Of a stretch of DNA of 17,722 bases, positions 9,111-14,867 are shown one piece after another; position 1 is the stretch's first letter; every line of letters begins with the position of its first letter. Source of the stretch: an uncultured Bacilli bacterium (GTDB lineage: Bacteria > Bacillota_I > Bacilli_A > RF39 > UBA660); NCBI GenBank assembly GCA_947628765.1, contig CANRBD010000012.1, forward strand, positions 1 to 17,722. The letters are read 5' to 3'. The position numbers were made by a program, and so were the translations under genes. A model generated the notes under the pieces. The model ran no database searches. It worked only from the letters and a program-made list of their open reading frames with translations, and was not told the origin of the DNA.

Positions 9111-9203
9111 AAAAAAGCCCCATCATAGACAGGGCGAAAAAACTTATTTGAATAAGTATCCTCGGTAGGAAATTAAGCTTATCAGCACCTACTGTCTACG
9201 GCA
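9111..9203 (-). ncRNA. Ribosomal protein L10 leader (autoregulatory mRNA element with terminator)
   Basis: The region before rplJ shows the L10-leader pattern of Bacillota. CCGTAGACAG and AGGTGCTGAT come near the 5' end, TTTCCTACCGAGGA in the middle, and CGCCCTGTCTATGATGGGGC at the 3' end. CGTAGACAG pairs with the distal CTGTCTATG to close the leader. The distal segment can instead fold as a terminator, GCCC to GGGC followed by six T residues (9111-9135). These mutually exclusive folds indicate transcription attenuation in response to free L10/L12. An inner AU-only hairpin (9142-9157), also followed by T residues, lies in the middle arm. Recognition is by remembered motif, not by a covariance search. 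Confidence 0.92.
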
Positions 9204-9222
9204 TTATTTCTTCAGCAAATTT

Positions 9223-9250
9223 ATTATATCATATTTTTTTTAAAAGTCAA
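9223..9250 (-). promoter_or_regulatory. Promoter for rplJ-rplL
   Basis: A -35 TTGACT (9245-9250), a 16-base spacer and a perfect -10 TATAAT (9223-9228) with an extended TGA just before it read into the L10 leader. The -35 lies within the last codons of rplA. No terminator separates rplA from this promoter, so the stalk genes can be transcribed both from it and by read-through. Confidence 0.82.
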
Positions 9251-9935
9251 AGCTATTTACATCAATTTTGATGCCAGGACCCATAGTTGAAGAAACTGAA
9301 ATATTTTTAATATAAGTTCCTTTAACTACAGTTGGTTTGCTTTTAACAATTAAACTAACAAAAGCATTTAAGTTTTCAAGTAAATCTTCTTCTTTAAAAG
9401 AAACTTTACCAATAATTGCATGAACATTACCAAATGAATCAGTACGATATTCAACGCGTCCTTTTTTAACTTCTTCAACAGCTTTTTTAGTGTCAGTTGT
9501 AACAGTCCCGGTTTTAGGATTTGGCATTAAACCTTTTGGTCCTAATACACGGCCAATCTTACCTAAAGCTGGCATCATATCTGGAGTAGCGATCATTACA
9601 TCAAAACCAAACCAGTTTTCTTTTTCGATTTTTTCTAACATATCTGTATCGCCAACATAATCAGCTCCAGCATCTTTAGCTTCTTTGGCCGCTTCACCTT
9701 TGGCAATTACTAATACTTTTTTAGTTTTACCAGTTCCTTTAGGAAGAACAATAGCGCCTCTTAACTGTTGATCAGCTTTTTTAGTATCTAAATTTAGACG
9801 CATAGCTAGTTCAACAGTAGCATCAAAACTAGATGTGCTTGTTTCTTTAACTAATTTAACTGCTTCTTCTTTAGTATATAATTTATTTTTTTCTACTTTT
9901 TCTAAAGCGGCAGTATATTTTTTCCCTTTTTTCAT
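9240..9935 (-). CDS. rplA: 50S ribosomal protein L1
   Basis: L1 forms the mobile L1 stalk of the large subunit, helps eject deacylated tRNA, and in bacteria represses its own operon. The 231 residues match the usual length. Signatures include the N-terminal KKGKKYTAALEKV, the central IGRVLGPKGLMPNPKTGTVT (about 122-141) and a C-terminal STMGPGIKIDV. The start is ATG with AAGGAGG at normal spacing. A hairpin resembling the L1 site of 23S rRNA lies directly before that Shine-Dalgarno, so L1 may block its own translation. The gene end contains the -35 of the rplJ promoter. Confidence 0.98.
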   Translation of the reverse strand: MKKGKKYTAALEKVEKNKLYTKEEAVKLVKETSTSSFDATVELAMRLNLDTKKADQQLRGAIVLPKGTGKTKKVLVIAKGEAAKEAKDAGADYVGDTDMLEKIEKENWFGFDVMIATPDMMPALGKIGRVLGPKGLMPNPKTGTVTTDTKKAVEEVKKGRVEYRTDSFGNVHAIIGKVSFKEEDLLENLNAFVSLIVKSKPTVVKGTYIKNISVSSTMGPGIKIDVNSFDF

Positions 9936-9948
9936 TATTTTACCTCCT

Positions 9949-10006
9949 TATGTGGTTATAGTGGAATAGATGCGAAAATTTCCTCCCACATAGGTTTTAC
10001 CTATGT
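9949..10006 (-). promoter_or_regulatory. Candidate L1-binding element before rplA
   Basis: The rplK-rplA gap contains GTGGGAG, 18 bases, then CCAC (9961-9989). This is the same layout as the element before rplK. The upstream arm can form three alternatives: a perfect 8-bp hairpin (9988-10006, AAA loop), the GTGG/CCAC hairpin, or a longer TATGTGG/CCACATA pairing (9986-9992 with 9949-9955). The last abuts the rplA Shine-Dalgarno (9943-9949). Such overlap is what a translational switch would need. L1 binding is inferred from likeness to the GUGGGAG/CCAC part of the L1 site in 23S rRNA. Confidence 0.55.
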
Positions 10007-10017
10007 TTATTATATTT

Positions 10018-10440
10018 TTATCTTTCTATTTTAATGCCCATATTTAAAGCTGTACCTTCGATGATTTTCATCGCTGCTTCTACGGTATAACAATTTAAAT
10101 CTGGTAATTTCGTCTCAGCAATTTCTCTTAATTGGGCTTCTGTGATAGTACCAACATTACCGTTTTTACCATCGCTAGCGCCTTTATTTATTTTACAAGC
10201 TTTCTTAAGTAAAAATGCAGCTGGTGGAGTTTTGATTATAAAGTCGAAACTTCTATCTTCATAGATACTAATTTCAACTGGTAATACATCTCCCATTTTA
10301 TCTTTAGTTGCATCATTAAATTTAGTACAAAAGTCTTGTAAGTTAATTCCGGCTGGACCTAAAACTGTTCCGACTGGTGGAGCAGGTGTTGCTTTTCCTG
10401 CTGGAATTTGTAATTTAATTTTATTAATGATATTTGCCAC
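10018..10440 (-). CDS. rplK: 50S ribosomal protein L11
   Basis: L11 forms the base of the L7/L12 stalk and the GTPase-associated centre with 23S rRNA. The protein is 140 residues when started at GTG (10438-10440), 8 bases after AGGAGG. An upstream GTG at 10447 overlaps the Shine-Dalgarno itself and is excluded. The N-terminal domain has the family motif KLQIPAGKATPAPPVGTVLG with GPAGIN. The C-terminal RNA-binding domain ends in EAAMKIIEGTALNMGIKIER, near the usual GTARSMGI pattern. It precedes rplA by about 80 bases, which contain a candidate L1 site, and has its own promoter and leader. Confidence 0.97.
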   Translation of the reverse strand: MANIINKIKLQIPAGKATPAPPVGTVLGPAGINLQDFCTKFNDATKDKMGDVLPVEISIYEDRSFDFIIKTPPAAFLLKKACKINKGASDGKNGNVGTITEAQLREIAETKLPDLNCYTVEAAMKIIEGTALNMGIKIER

Positions 10441-10472
10441 GAAAAACACCTCCTATTATATTTTTTCGCGTT

Positions 10473-10527
10473 GTGGTTCAAATGCATCTTTCGCTCCCAC
10501 TTTTAATCTATATTTAAATCAATATAG
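10473..10527 (-). promoter_or_regulatory. Candidate L1-binding leader element before rplK
   Basis: Within the rplK 5' leader, GTGGGAG (10494-10500) and CCAC (10473-10476) bracket 17 bases that include GATG and TTTGAA. The strands GTGGGAG and TTTGAACCAC resemble those at the base of the L1-binding helix of 23S rRNA. L1 repression through such a leader mimic is established for the L11-L1 operon of E. coli. A separate AU-rich hairpin (7-bp stem, 10508-10527) sits at the predicted 5' end of the message. The assignment is by pattern, not by a model search. Confidence 0.65.
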
Positions 10528-10534
10528 CCCTATA

Positions 10535-10563
10535 ATAATAACATATTTTTTTATTTTTGTAAA
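10535..10563 (-). promoter_or_regulatory. Promoter for rplK-rplA
   Basis: A -35 TTTACA (10558-10563), a 17-base spacer and a -10 TATTAT (10535-10540) with an extended TGT read toward rplK. The -35 starts immediately after the TAG stop of nusG. No terminator hairpin follows nusG, so secE-nusG transcripts probably also run into rplK. Confidence 0.75.
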
Positions 10564-11088
10564 CTATGCTTTGGTGATTTGTGAAAGTTCTAGTTCCACT
10601 ATTGTTTCTTGGCCAAATAAGTCTAAAGCTACTTCCAACTTTGCATTTTCCAAATCAATAGTTTTAACTGTTCCTACCATATTAGCAAATGGTCCTGAAG
10701 TAACTTCAACTTTATCACCTATTGCGAGTTCATTAGCAATATCTAATCTACTCATACCCATTGAGCCTAAGATATGATCCACTTCTGATGGTGTAAGTGG
10801 AAAAGGCTTTGCTCCTTTACCAGAAGAGCCAATAAATCCCGTTACTCCTGGAGTGTTACGAACAACAAACCATGCTTCATCTGTCATAACCATTTCTACT
10901 AATATATATCCAGGAAACATTTTTTTGACTTTTTCTTTGCCTTTATCATCAATTTCCGTTTGCGTTGGAACAACTACTCTTAAAATATAATCTTCCATTC
11001 CCATAGAAGTAGCACGCATTTCTAATTTTTCTTTTACTTTATCCTCGTGCCCAGAATAAGTATTAACAACATACCATTCCTTTTGCAT
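10564..11088 (-). CDS. nusG: Transcription termination/antitermination factor NusG
   Basis: NusG binds RNA polymerase, modulates pausing and links it to other machinery. The 174 residues show the NGN domain (WYVVNTYSGHEDKVKEKLE at 5-23; FPGYILVEM; WFVVRNTPGVTGFIG) and a C-terminal KOW domain from about residue 120 (GDKVEVTSGPFANMVGTV). It lies 2 bases after the secE stop, and its ribosome binding site GGAGGG is encoded in the last secE codons, so translation is probably coupled. secE-nusG pairing is near-universal in bacteria. It is intact and of usual length. Confidence 0.98.
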   Translation of the reverse strand: MQKEWYVVNTYSGHEDKVKEKLEMRATSMGMEDYILRVVVPTQTEIDDKGKEKVKKMFPGYILVEMVMTDEAWFVVRNTPGVTGFIGSSGKGAKPFPLTPSEVDHILGSMGMSRLDIANELAIGDKVEVTSGPFANMVGTVKTIDLENAKLEVALDLFGQETIVELELSQITKA

Positions 11089-11090
11089 AA

Positions 11091-11276
11091 TTATTTACCC
11101 TCCATAAATGATCTAATAGCAGCAATAATTAAATCAGAGAAAACAAAGAATAAAGCAAAGACAATGATACAAACTAAAACAGCGATTGAATATTTAATCA
11201 TTTCTTTTCTTTTGGGCCATCTAACTCTAGTCATTTCCTTTTTTACACCCATAAATATTTTTTTAAGTTTTTCCAT
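11091..11276 (-). CDS. secE: Preprotein translocase subunit SecE
   Basis: SecE is the small essential membrane subunit that clamps SecY in the protein-export channel. The 61 residues contain the amphipathic cytoplasmic helix and the family motif KKEMTRVRWPKRKEM (12-26), then one transmembrane helix (about 29-53). The length is normal for Bacillota, where SecE has a single membrane span. The start ATG has only a modest site, AGGTG, 5 bases upstream. A stronger AAAGGAG lies about 50 bases upstream in front of a small overlapping frame. rpmG (L33), often found just upstream of secE in Bacilli, is absent. Confidence 0.96.
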   Translation of the reverse strand: MEKLKKIFMGVKKEMTRVRWPKRKEMIKYSIAVLVCIIVFALFFVFSDLIIAAIRSFMEGK

Positions 11277-11311
11277 AGTTCACCTACTTTTAATTCTATG
11301 ATTTTTTTCAA
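11243..11311 (-). CDS. Possible 22-residue upstream ORF overlapping secE
   Basis: A TTG at 11309-11311 lies 10 bases after a strong Shine-Dalgarno AAAGGAG (11322-11328). It opens a frame of 22 codons that runs past the secE ATG in another frame and stops at TAA 11243-11245. The encoded peptide begins MKKIIELKVGELW and is Lys-rich. The site is the best ribosome binding sequence in the short leader and sits a few bases after the predicted transcription start. It may be a regulatory leader peptide, a remnant of a lost gene, or chance. Nothing similar is recognised. Confidence 0.25.
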   Translation of the reverse strand: MKKIIELKVGELWKNLKKYLWV

Positions 11312-11342
11312 ATAAAAAACACTCCTTTGTGTGTCTAAGTAA

Positions 11343-11371
11343 ATATTAACACTTTTACAAAGAAATGTCAA
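11343..11371 (-). promoter_or_regulatory. Promoter for secE-nusG
   Basis: A perfect -35 TTGACA (11366-11371), a 17-base spacer and a -10 TAATAT (11343-11348) with an extended TGT read toward secE. It lies in the gap after nrdG, where no clear terminator is seen, so nrd transcripts may run on into secE. Confidence 0.87.
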
Positions 11372-11404
11372 TTATTTTAATAATTTTTTATATTTAAATC
11401 TTTT

Positions 11405-11956
11405 TTAGATATAAATATACTTCTCTCTTGGTACGTCTACACTAACATAACGCTCACTAACGTATTTTGGAATTAAGACTACTTTGTTTTCTTTTAAAGA
11501 AGCTGGTACATCGATAATACGCTGATTACGTGAACCACGAAAATCGATATTAAGACTGCGCTTTTCTAAAATAAATTTGCCATCGACAAGCACATCGACA
11601 TATTTTAAAAACTCTCTGTTTTTTTCTTTAGTTATTAACTGTTCATAAGTAAATCCTGTATAACACCAAACATCTAAGCCCATACTTTTAGCATATTTAG
11701 CTATTTCAGTACAAGCTTCTACTTGAAATAAAGGATCACCGCCTGAAAAAGTAATACCATCTTGTCCTTCTAAAGTCTTAAGTTCCTTGTTGATTTCTTC
11801 GGTAGTTGTTAAAAAGCCACCATTAAAATCATGTGTTGATGGATTATGACATCCCTTACAATTATGGCTACAACCTTGTGTCCAAATAACTGTTCTAACG
11901 CCTTCACCATCAACGATACTATCACTTTGGATAGAACTAGCTAATCTAATTTTCAT
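11405..11956 (-). CDS. nrdG: Anaerobic ribonucleotide reductase activating enzyme (radical SAM)
   Basis: NrdG uses S-adenosylmethionine and a 4Fe-4S cluster to make the glycyl radical on anaerobic ribonucleotide reductase. The 183 residues carry the cluster motif C29-x3-C33-x2-C36 in CSHNCKGCHNP and the GGDP motif (72-75) that contacts SAM, with the NrdG-type start SSIQSDSIVDGEGVRTVIW. The ATG lies inside the end of the small glycyl-radical ORF (11-base overlap), so translation is likely coupled. In this locus its substrate glycine is on that small protein and not on the large NrdD chain, which makes the gene order functionally meaningful. Confidence 0.96.
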   Translation of the reverse strand: MKIRLASSIQSDSIVDGEGVRTVIWTQGCSHNCKGCHNPSTHDFNGGFLTTTEEINKELKTLEGQDGITFSGGDPLFQVEACTEIAKYAKSMGLDVWCYTGFTYEQLITKEKNREFLKYVDVLVDGKFILEKRSLNIDFRGSRNQRIIDVPASLKENKVVLIPKYVSERYVSVDVPREKYIYI

Positions 11957-12116
11957 TACTAGCTACAATTTTAGAAGCATCATGTTTAACTCTGTCGTGT
12001 TCTTCAGCTCTTTTACCGTTATTAAATCTATCAGTAGTTCCAACTAAATAACCTGTAATTCTTCTAATTCTTTCGAATTTTACGCCTTCCCCTACTTTTT
12101 TTTCTTCTGCTTTCAT
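11946..12116 (-). CDS. Separate glycyl-radical domain of class III ribonucleotide reductase
   Basis: This 56-residue protein matches the extreme C-terminus of anaerobic ribonucleotide reductase. It has RRITGYLVG (18-26) followed by RFNNGK (30-35) and AEEHDRVKH (37-45). RxTGYL corresponds to the RVCGYL-type glycyl-radical loop of NrdD, so Gly22 is the predicted radical site. The ATG (12114-12116) is preceded by GGAGGAG, which overlaps the nrdD stop, so it is made as its own polypeptide. Its frame differs from nrdD, which excludes simple read-through. It must be expected to dock into the large NrdD chain, in the way the stand-alone glycyl-radical protein GrcA (YfiD) serves pyruvate formate-lyase. 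Homology is clear by eye; the two-chain enzyme is inference. Confidence 0.85.
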   Translation of the reverse strand: MKAEEKKVGEGVKFERIRRITGYLVGTTDRFNNGKRAEEHDRVKHDASKIVASNEN

Positions 12117-12184
12117 TTTTACTCCTCCTATCTTCCTAAACAAGTTAAATTTGAATTTTTAATTCTTTCGATTGGTACGCCTTC
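12065..12184 (-). repeat. Direct repeat spanning the nrdD split
   Basis: Two 25-base segments, 12160-12184 at the end of nrdD and 12065-12089 in the small gene, match at 22 of 25 positions. They share GAAGGCGTA and GAAAGAATTA and encode EGVPIERI and EGVKFERI. They are in the same codon phase within their genes and lie 95 bases apart. The region between holds the divergent nrdD tail, the stop and the start site of the small gene. Confidence 0.8.
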
Positions 12185-14425
12185 GTTTTCTTTTCGGCCG
12201 CACCCTGGACATACGTCACCGATTACTCCAGTATACCCACAAACAGGGTCTCTATCTACTGGATGGTTAATAGCTCCATATCCCATATTATTGTCATGCA
12301 TCATTCTAACGATTTTTTCAAAGGCTTTTGTATTCATAGCTGTATCACCATCTAACTCGACATAACTAATGTGCCCGCCATTGGTAAGGGCATGATATGG
12401 ACCTTCAATTTTTAGTTTTCTAGCTACTGAAATGTTGTAATAAACTGGTACATGGAATGAATTAGTATAATAATCTCTATCAGTAACTCCTTTAATTTTT
12501 CCATAAATTGCTTTATCAATATTAGTAAATCTGCCTGATAGACCCTCAGCTGGTGTCGCAATTAGTGAAAAGTTTAAATTGTATTCTTTCGTATAAGCAT
12601 CTGTTTTTTTACGCATAAATTTAATAATTTCATAACCTAATTTTTCAGCTTCTTCACTTTCACCATGATGTTTACCGATTAAAGCTTTTAAACATTCTGC
12701 TAAACCGATAAAGCCCACAGTTAAAGTTCCATGTTTTAAAACTTTACGTAAGCGATCAGTACTTTTAAGTCTTTCACTATTCATCCAAACTCCTTGCCCG
12801 AGCAAGAATGGGAAATTATAAATATGTTTTGAACATTGAATTTCAAATCTTTCAAGTAATTGATCTTTCACTAAATCCATAAGTTCTTCAAGTTCTTTAT
12901 AGAAACCTTTTAAGTCAGTTTTTCCACTCACAATACCATGTTTAATTCCAAGACGAGGTAAGTTAATTGAAGTAAATGATAAATTACCACGACCTGGTGT
13001 GATTTGATTGTTTGGATCTGTCACATCAGCTAAAACTCTAGTTCGACATCCCATATAACCAACTTCTGTACGGTAGTCATTTGGATCATAAGTTTCTTTA
13101 TTAAAAGTTGAATCGATAAATGAGAAATTAGGAAATAATCTTTTAGCGGAAACTTCACAAGATAATTTAAATAAATCATAGTTAGGATCTTCTTCGAAAT
13201 AATTAACTCCCTCTTTTACTTTAAAAATAGAAATTGGGAATATTGGTGTTTCGTGATTTCCTAAACCGGCATCAGTAGCTAATAAATAATTTTTAATAAC
13301 CATTCTGCCTTCTGGTGAAGTGTCAGTTCCAAAATTAATTGATGAAAATGGCACTTGCGCCCCAGCACGTGAATGCATTGTATTTAAATTATGAATAAAC
13401 GCTTCCATAGCTTGATAAGTTTCACGATTAGTTTTCGCTAAAGCATGGTCATAACTTTTCTTAAATAAACGTTTCACTTCATCAGAATCTTTAGCAAAGC
13501 TATCAAAAATACTTAAATCAACCTCTATTGATTTTAATTTATCAATTTCTTTAGCGATTCTATCCATGCTGATAAAGCTACCAAATTCTGTAAAATCTAA
13601 GAAATCACTAATAGATTGTTTAAACTGTTTCTTAAAAGTAATTAATACTCCAGGTGCGAGATAATAATCAAAAGCTGGAATACTTTGGCCACCATGTTGG
13701 TCATTTTGGTTAGATTGAATAGCAATAGCGGCTAAAGCAGAATAACTCATAATTCCTTGAGGTGCCCTTAAATGACCATGACCGGTTGAGAACCCGCCAT
13801 CAAATAATTTCTTTAAATCAATTTGACAGCAAGTAGTAGTTCCCATTGGCATAAAATCCATATCATGAATATGAATATCTCCATTATCATGAGCTTCAGC
13901 AAATCTAGGTTTCATTAAATAAGCTTTGGCAAATTCTTTGGAAACTGTACTTCCATATTGAAGCATTGTCCCCATAGCTGTATCGCCATCAACGTTGGCA
14001 TTTTCTCTTTTAGTGTTTTCTTCTAATGATGATTTAAGTCCTAAACTTTCGATTGTCTTTAAGAATTTATGTTGTTTTTTTTCTCCAAAAAACATTTGTC
14101 TTGAAGCATTACGGCGTTCACGATATTCGGAAAATGATTTATAAACATCTTCATAATTTTTCTTAAGTTCTTCTTCGATTAAATCTTGAATTTGTTCAAT
14201 TTTGATTTTTTCTTGTGGTAAATATTCTTTTTCAATTCTTTTCACTACAGAATTGAAAACTTTATTGATGTCTTTTTCATCATATTTGTTTTCGCCCTCT
14301 TCGGTTTTAATACTATCGAAACCTTTTTTAATAGCTACGGCTATTTTAGTTCCGTTCCATTCAACTTTTTTACCGTTCCTTTTTATTACTTGTAATTTGG
14401 TTAATGTTTCTTCTAAGTCTATCAT
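12128..14425 (-). CDS. nrdD: Anaerobic (class III) ribonucleotide reductase, large chain lacking the glycyl-radical tail
   Basis: NrdD reduces ribonucleotides to deoxyribonucleotides without oxygen. Starting at ATG 14423-14425, 9 bases after AGGAGG, gives 765 residues; the 17 codons upstream cross the ribosome binding site and are excluded. An ATP-cone allosteric domain covers about residues 10-105. The catalytic barrel follows, with TTTCCQIDL near 198 and MGCRTRV near 459, the latter carrying the likely thiyl-radical cysteine. The C-terminus has a zinc-ribbon-like CGYTG-x5-CPGCGR (C729, C739, C742). It then ends at IERIKNSNLTCLGR, with C762, where homologues continue as RRITGYL. The glycyl-radical site is therefore missing from this chain and is found in the next gene. 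The rest appears complete and conserved, which argues against a decaying pseudogene. Confidence 0.95.
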   Translation of the reverse strand: MIDLEETLTKLQVIKRNGKKVEWNGTKIAVAIKKGFDSIKTEEGENKYDEKDINKVFNSVVKRIEKEYLPQEKIKIEQIQDLIEEELKKNYEDVYKSFSEYRERRNASRQMFFGEKKQHKFLKTIESLGLKSSLEENTKRENANVDGDTAMGTMLQYGSTVSKEFAKAYLMKPRFAEAHDNGDIHIHDMDFMPMGTTTCCQIDLKKLFDGGFSTGHGHLRAPQGIMSYSALAAIAIQSNQNDQHGGQSIPAFDYYLAPGVLITFKKQFKQSISDFLDFTEFGSFISMDRIAKEIDKLKSIEVDLSIFDSFAKDSDEVKRLFKKSYDHALAKTNRETYQAMEAFIHNLNTMHSRAGAQVPFSSINFGTDTSPEGRMVIKNYLLATDAGLGNHETPIFPISIFKVKEGVNYFEEDPNYDLFKLSCEVSAKRLFPNFSFIDSTFNKETYDPNDYRTEVGYMGCRTRVLADVTDPNNQITPGRGNLSFTSINLPRLGIKHGIVSGKTDLKGFYKELEELMDLVKDQLLERFEIQCSKHIYNFPFLLGQGVWMNSERLKSTDRLRKVLKHGTLTVGFIGLAECLKALIGKHHGESEEAEKLGYEIIKFMRKKTDAYTKEYNLNFSLIATPAEGLSGRFTNIDKAIYGKIKGVTDRDYYTNSFHVPVYYNISVARKLKIEGPYHALTNGGHISYVELDGDTAMNTKAFEKIVRMMHDNNMGYGAINHPVDRDPVCGYTGVIGDVCPGCGRKENEGVPIERIKNSNLTCLGR

Positions 14426-14453
14426 ACTCTTATGCCTCCTATATCGTAATTCA

Positions 14454-14483
14454 ATTATACACGTTATTATTGCCAAAGGTCAA
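14454..14483 (-). promoter_or_regulatory. Promoter for the nrdD operon
   Basis: A -35 TTGACC (14478-14483), an 18-base spacer and a perfect -10 TATAAT (14454-14459) lie just upstream of nrdD. I find no convincing NrdR box pair. A copy of the AAATGTTCGC repeat lies a few bases upstream of the -35 and could be a regulator site. Confidence 0.8.
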
Positions 14484-14867
14484 TACTAAATGTTCGCTTT
14501 TTTTAAACTTTTTTTATCTAGCTTTCATAAAGCCTTTATTTTCACCAAAAATAGAAAAAATATTTTTTTGACAACTTTACATTTTTGATTTTTTCGGTTT
14601 TTTGTTTTTTGCTAACTCGAAGTTATTTTTGCGAGTTTTCCCTTGTTTTTAAAGGCTAAACTATTGTTTTGCTAACAAAGTGTATTTTTTCCAAAAAGTC
14701 AAAAAAATTAAAAATGTCTTTTTTTATTTTTTTAAATTTTTTTATTTTTCCAAAAAAAATCGTTTTTTTAAAAATCATGTTTTTTAGCTTATAAAAAGGT
14801 AAAATGTTCGCTTTTTTGTTCATGTATAAAAACCTTGTTTTTCGCATATGTTTCTTTAGGTGAAACT
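14484..14867. other. T-rich intergenic region between divergent nrdD and the deacetylase gene
   Basis: This stretch is dominated by runs of five to eight T residues on the plus strand and holds no credible gene. The one long minus-strand frame in it is Lys/Phe/Ile low-complexity. A weak hairpin (AACTCG to CGAGTT, 14614-14637) and a 10-base direct repeat TTTTGCTAAC (14607-14616 and 14667-14676) occur in the middle. Candidate -10 boxes for the plus-strand operon are TATAAA at 14790-14795 (with TTTAAA at 14767-14772) and TATAAA at 14825-14830. Neither has a good -35. The many T tracts may make the DNA curved. Confidence 0.5.
14488..14817 (+). repeat. Pair of 16-base direct repeats flanking the T-rich region
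   Basis: AAATGTTCGCTTTTTT occurs at 14488-14503 and again at 14802-14817. One copy sits next to the nrdD -35, and the other just upstream of a possible -10 for the divergent gene. ATGTTCG equals a half-site of the Bacillota LexA box, but the second half is missing in both copies. They may be paired sites for one regulator or the ends of a duplicated segment. Confidence 0.6.

Noticed and set aside
10447..10449. Longer rplK start at an upstream GTG (adding three residues)
   Set aside because: This GTG is part of the AGGAGGTG ribosome binding site; the GTG at 10438 has correct spacing and gives a family-like N-terminus.
10427..11301. Plus-strand ORFs opposite the rplK leader, nusG and secE
   Set aside because: They cross the real promoter, leader and genes in antisense and carry no ribosome binding sites.
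11946..12130. Frameshift sequencing error creating the nrdD split
   Set aside because: One base change would not join the two genes: between them lie a divergent tail, a stop, a proper Shine-Dalgarno and a duplicated segment. An assembly duplication of 95 bases is still possible but the copies are not identical (22 of 25).
14426..14476. Longer nrdD start adding 17 residues
   Set aside because: The extra codons include the AGGAGG site and the -10 region of the promoter, so they cannot be translated from this transcript.
14202..14489. Plus-strand ORF opposite the 5' end of nrdD
   Set aside because: Antisense to the conserved ATP-cone; hydrophobic content is the complement of Lys/Glu codons.
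14614..14637. Possible plus-strand terminator in the T-rich gap
   Set aside because: A 6-bp stem with a 12-base loop and only four T residues, with no plus-strand gene upstream to terminate.
14488..14817. LexA (SOS) boxes at the two ATGTTCG sites
   Set aside because: Only one half-site is present in each copy; the inverted CGAAC half at the required spacing is missing.
14656..14847. Minus-strand 63-codon ORF in the T-rich gap
   Set aside because: Low-complexity Lys/Phe/Ile translation of poly-T DNA, no Shine-Dalgarno.
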